A stretch of 64,000 nt of DNA from Umezawaea sp036375055 (GTDB lineage: Bacteria > Actinomycetota > Actinomycetes > Mycobacteriales > Pseudonocardiaceae): contig NZ_DASUSQ010000107.1 in assembly GCF_036375055.1 (NCBI RefSeq), positions 28,290 through 92,289 of the forward strand, read 5' to 3'. This document shows positions 61,575 to 64,000 of this stretch, piece after piece. The translations under genes were made by a program, and so were the position numbers. The first letter of the stretch is position 1, and each line of letters begins with the position of its first letter. Under the pieces are notes generated by a model. It was not told the origin of the DNA, made no database searches, and saw only the letters and a program-made list of their open reading frames with translations.

Positions 61575-61693
61575 GTGATCTCCTTGGGAACGTGCCGGTG
61601 ACCCGAATCCGGTTGGTCTCGGGCGGGTGGTGCTGCCGCCGAGCGTCACCGAAGCACGTGGGAGATCTGCCAAGGAAGTGTTGTACCGCCTGC

Positions 61694-61975
61694 TCAGCGC
61701 GGGTGTGGTGCGCGGTCCGCATCGGTGGAGCGCTGGACCGCGCGGGCCCGCGCCGCCACCCGCGCGTCCAACTCGGCCAGCTCGGCGGCGGTCACCACGT
61801 GCGCGTCGGGGCCGGGGTAGACGAGCGCCTCGTGGTTGGTGTCCAGCCAGCGCACGACGTAGGGCGGTCGGCCGTCCGACCGCCGGACCCCCACGATCAC
61901 CCCCCTGCGCGCCGACCTGTCCGCGATGGGCTGTTCGACGAGCAGCCAGTCACCGGTCTCCGCGTGCATCCTCAT
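61694..61975 (-). CDS. DUF1918 protein
   Basis: A 93-residue protein with the DUF1918 pattern common in actinobacteria: GDWLLVEQP at the start, RRGVIVGVRRSDGRPPYVVRW in the middle and a TNHEALVYPGPDAHV end. It has an SH3-like beta-barrel appearance. Commonly found near CBS-domain and stress genes, as here. Molecular function unknown. Confidence 0.85.
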   Translation of the reverse strand: MRMHAETGDWLLVEQPIADRSARRGVIVGVRRSDGRPPYVVRWLDTNHEALVYPGPDAHVVTAAELAELDARVAARARAVQRSTDADRAPHPR

Positions 61976-62020
61976 CCCCTCCTGGTGCTGCCGCTCTTCC
62001 GCTCTTCCGTCGAACGGGGT

Positions 62021-62719
62021 TCAGTACCCTGGCTCCAGGCCCGAGTCGACCTTGATCGCCGTGTCGTCCCAGCCGTGCGCGAGGTCGGACACGACGTCGA
62101 CCACTCCCGGCACCGCGCGGACCAGGCGCTCGGCCAGCTCGGTGTCGGTGCGGCGGTCCAGACGTCCCCGCACGGTCACGACCCCGTCGTCGACCCGAAC
62201 GTCGACGGTCGCCGGATCGACGAGCAGGACGCGGTGGAACACCTGCTCCAGCACCTCGGAGCGGATCTGCCCGTCGTCGCGGAGGAACAGGCCGAGCAGG
62301 TCGCGGCGGGCGACCACACCCGCGAGCGCCCCGGTGGCGTCGACCACGAAGAGCCTGCGCGCGCCCGACCTCGCCAGCTGCCGCGCGGCGGCGCTCACCG
62401 GCGCGTCGGGGGCGATCGTCATGACCGGCGTGGTCATCACGTCCCCGGCGACGACACCGAGGGCCTTGCGCCACCGTTCCTTGCGGGCCCGGTCGACCAA
62501 CAGCCCCGGCGGCGGTTCGGTGCCGCCGCGGAACTCCTCCTCGGGCAGCAGGTCCGCCTCCGACACGACGCCGATGGGCCGATCGCGGTCGTCCACCACG
62601 GGCAGCGCGCTGACCCCCCGGCCGTCCAGCAGCTCGACCAGCTCCCTGAACGGCGTGGCGGCTCGGACGGCGACCACGTTCCGGGTCATCACCCGGTCAA
62701 CACTCGGTTCTCGCACCAC
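62021..62719 (-). CDS. CBS-CBS-BON domain protein
   Basis: A 232-residue regulatory protein. CBS 1 (about 5-60: DRVMTRNVVAVRAATPFREL, PVVDDRDRPIGVVSEADLL), CBS 2 (about 90-145: DVMTTPVMTIAPDAPVSAAA, LFVVDATGALAGVVARRDLL) and a BON domain (about 155-220: VRVDDGVVTVRGRLDRR, GVVDVVSDL). CBS pairs bind adenine nucleotides; BON domains bind phospholipids. Likely a stress or energy sensor, unrelated to the clusters. Confidence 0.9.
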   Translation of the reverse strand: MVREPSVDRVMTRNVVAVRAATPFRELVELLDGRGVSALPVVDDRDRPIGVVSEADLLPEEEFRGGTEPPPGLLVDRARKERWRKALGVVAGDVMTTPVMTIAPDAPVSAAARQLARSGARRLFVVDATGALAGVVARRDLLGLFLRDDGQIRSEVLEQVFHRVLLVDPATVDVRVDDGVVTVRGRLDRRTDTELAERLVRAVPGVVDVVSDLAHGWDDTAIKVDSGLEPGY

Positions 62720-62843
62720 GACCTCCGTCGACGGGACCTCCTCCCCAGTGTCGGCGGACGGGCTCGGCTGGTGCAGTGGCGAAAGTCCGCGGAACGGCAG
62801 CGAAGGTCCCGCGGGCGGGTCGCACGCGGCTCACCGACGGTCG

Positions 62844-63377
62844 TCAACTCCCCCGCACGTGCCTGCGTGCCGCGTGCGCCGCCGCGAGCTTCGCGCCCCA
62901 CCGCTCGGCGCGCTCGACCTCGCCGTCCCTGAGCGGGCCCGGTGTGCCGGTGACGAAGAAGCTCTCGGACCGCACGAGCATCGGGAAACCGAGTCGGCGC
63001 AGCGTGCCGAGGGCGCGGCGGGCGGCGGAGCCGGGCACCAGCGGGATCTTGACCCGCGTGTCGAAGGCGGTGACCGCCGCGGGCGTGCCGAGGGGCCGCA
63101 GGGAGTCCAGCCACTCGCGCACACCGATCCCGGTGGACACGACCTCGCCCGCCGCCCGGTCGGCGGCCGACCCGCGGGTGCTCGGTCTGCTCAGGCCGAA
63201 CGCGTGGGTGGGCGCGCCGACCACCAGCAGGTCCACGTCGTCGGGCAGGGTGGTCGGTGCCGCACCGACGTCGACGACGTCCACCTCCCCCGTCGCGGCG
63301 ATCCCCCTGGCCACGGCGTTCGCGACCTCCCCCGTGTTGCCGAACATCGACTCGTAGACGACCAGCGCTCGTGTCAT
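62844..63377 (-). CDS. Flavodoxin-like protein
   Basis: A 177-residue flavodoxin-domain protein from ATG 63377. The FMN phosphate loop is YESMFGNTGEVA (residues 8-19), and the second FMN loop is in VVGAPTHAFGLSRP. It resembles the actinobacterial flavodoxin group found with CBS and universal stress genes. Probably an electron carrier in the dormancy/redox response. Confidence 0.85.
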   Translation of the reverse strand: MTRALVVYESMFGNTGEVANAVARGIAATGEVDVVDVGAAPTTLPDDVDLLVVGAPTHAFGLSRPSTRGSAADRAAGEVVSTGIGVREWLDSLRPLGTPAAVTAFDTRVKIPLVPGSAARRALGTLRRLGFPMLVRSESFFVTGTPGPLRDGEVERAERWGAKLAAAHAARRHVRGS

Positions 63378-63429
63378 CGCACACCTCTCGTCGGGTCTCC
63401 CGCGTTCGTCGCCCGACGATCTCCTCCGC

Positions 63430-64000
63430 ACCGGGACCCGCGCCCGCGGTGACGACCAGCTCGCCCTCCTCCGACAGCACGATCATCGAGGAGTGCGCGC
63501 CGGTGAGCTCCACCATGCGCTGGGCGATGAGCCGCAACGCGTCCTGCGCCGACGCACCGCCCAACAACTCCGAATTGATCTCCGCGGGGTCGCCTCCAAC
63601 CACCGCTCCCGCATCCGCGACCGCTCGAACAACCGCGCGTTCTCGATCGCCACCCCCGCCGCCGCGGCCAACGCCTGGAGCACCACCTCGTCATCCGGCG
63701 TGAACCCCGCCCCACCCCGCTTCTCCGTCATGTACAGGTTGCCGAAGATCTCCTCCCGCAACCGGACCGGCACACCCAGGAAACCGTGCATCGGCGGATG
63801 GTTCGGCGGGAACCCCACCGACGCCTCGTGCTCACCCAGGTCGAGCAGCCGCGACGCACGCGGATCCTTGATCAACAACCCCAGCAGCCCCCTCCCCCGC
63901 GGGAGGTGCCCCATCCCCGCCCGCGTCTCGGCGTCGATCCCCTCGTACACGAACGCCGACAGGTCGTCCCTGGTCCCCAACACACCCAACGCCCCGTACC
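63430..64000 (-). pseudogene. Frameshifted GAF-domain sensor, runs off the window
   Basis: From the window end a GAF domain similar to DevS/DosS-type sensor histidine kinases is readable: GMGHLPRGRGLLGLLI, FLGVPVRLREEIFGNLYMTEK and VVLQALAAAAGVAIENARLFE. After RMRERWLEAT a two-base insertion or one-base loss near 63590 moves the frame; the continuation AEINSELLGGASAQDALRLIAQ and SMIVLSEEGELVV is in the next frame. The second GAF stops within about 50 residues and no kinase domain follows, as the flavodoxin gene begins. Probably non-functional unless the shift is a sequencing error. Confidence 0.6.

Overview
This is high-GC (clearly above 70% by eye) actinobacterial DNA with GTG and TTG starts, ATGA/TGATG stop-start overlaps and strong G/C third-position bias. 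The gene content suggests a filamentous, Pseudonocardiales- or Streptomyces-like genome. I cannot name the genus from the sequence alone. Most of the window is biosynthetic and appears to hold two adjoining systems.

Region 1 (about 1-46 kb) is a glycosylated lipopeptide-type NRPS/PKS cluster. The left arm (2-5794, +) is a compact cassette: an edge-truncated unknown, a radical SAM/SPASM protein, two P-loop kinase-like proteins, a membrane glycosyltransferase-like protein, an HPr-kinase-like protein and a methyltransferase. A divergent SGNH hydrolase (5805-6803, -) separates it from a long + strand operon (7099-29452). That operon carries a methyltransferase, PIG-L deacetylase, UDP-sugar dehydrogenase, glycosyltransferase, NDP-sugar epimerase/decarboxylase, PhyH dioxygenase, a thioesterase with a dead carrier domain, a second radical SAM protein, an aminotransferase-glycosyltransferase fusion, a LanB-like protein, a three-gene ABC exporter, a luciferase-like monooxygenase (LLM), an NRPS (A-PCP-C-A-PCP, second A with a glycine code) and a GNAT-fold protein. 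It is followed by a Tat-exported PhoX phosphatase, an APH-type kinase and a secreted double-trypsin protein. A perfect 34-bp palindromic terminator separates these from the convergent MFS gene and 3420-residue NRPS-PKS (AL-ACP-KS-AT-ACP-LLM-C-A-PCP-C). The NRPS-PKS ends in an orphan C domain and the other NRPS begins with an A domain lacking C, so together they form one plausible line: acyl starter, malonyl-type extension, amino acid, amino acid, glycine, then release by the free thioesterase.

Region 2 (46142-57653) is a nine-gene minus-strand operon. It holds a complete preQ0 pathway (FolE, QueD, QueE, QueC) interleaved with an EctB-like diaminobutyrate aminotransferase, an IPNS-family oxygenase, a methyltransferase, an MFS exporter and an ATP-grasp ligase. 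No QueF is present, which points to a 7-cyano-7-deazaguanine-derived product conjugated to an amino acid. Two paralogous LuxR-type regulators and an acyltransferase-like gene flank it. A conserved promoter block occurs upstream of queD, of the acyltransferase gene and, diverged, of a 51-codon ORF.

Region 3 (57.7-64 kb) is ordinary or decaying chromosome: a divergent pair of pseudogenes (FAD monooxygenase, TetR), an aldo/keto reductase with an internal duplication, a patatin-like protein, a small secreted protein, DUF1918, CBS-BON and flavodoxin genes, and a frameshifted GAF sensor running off the window end.
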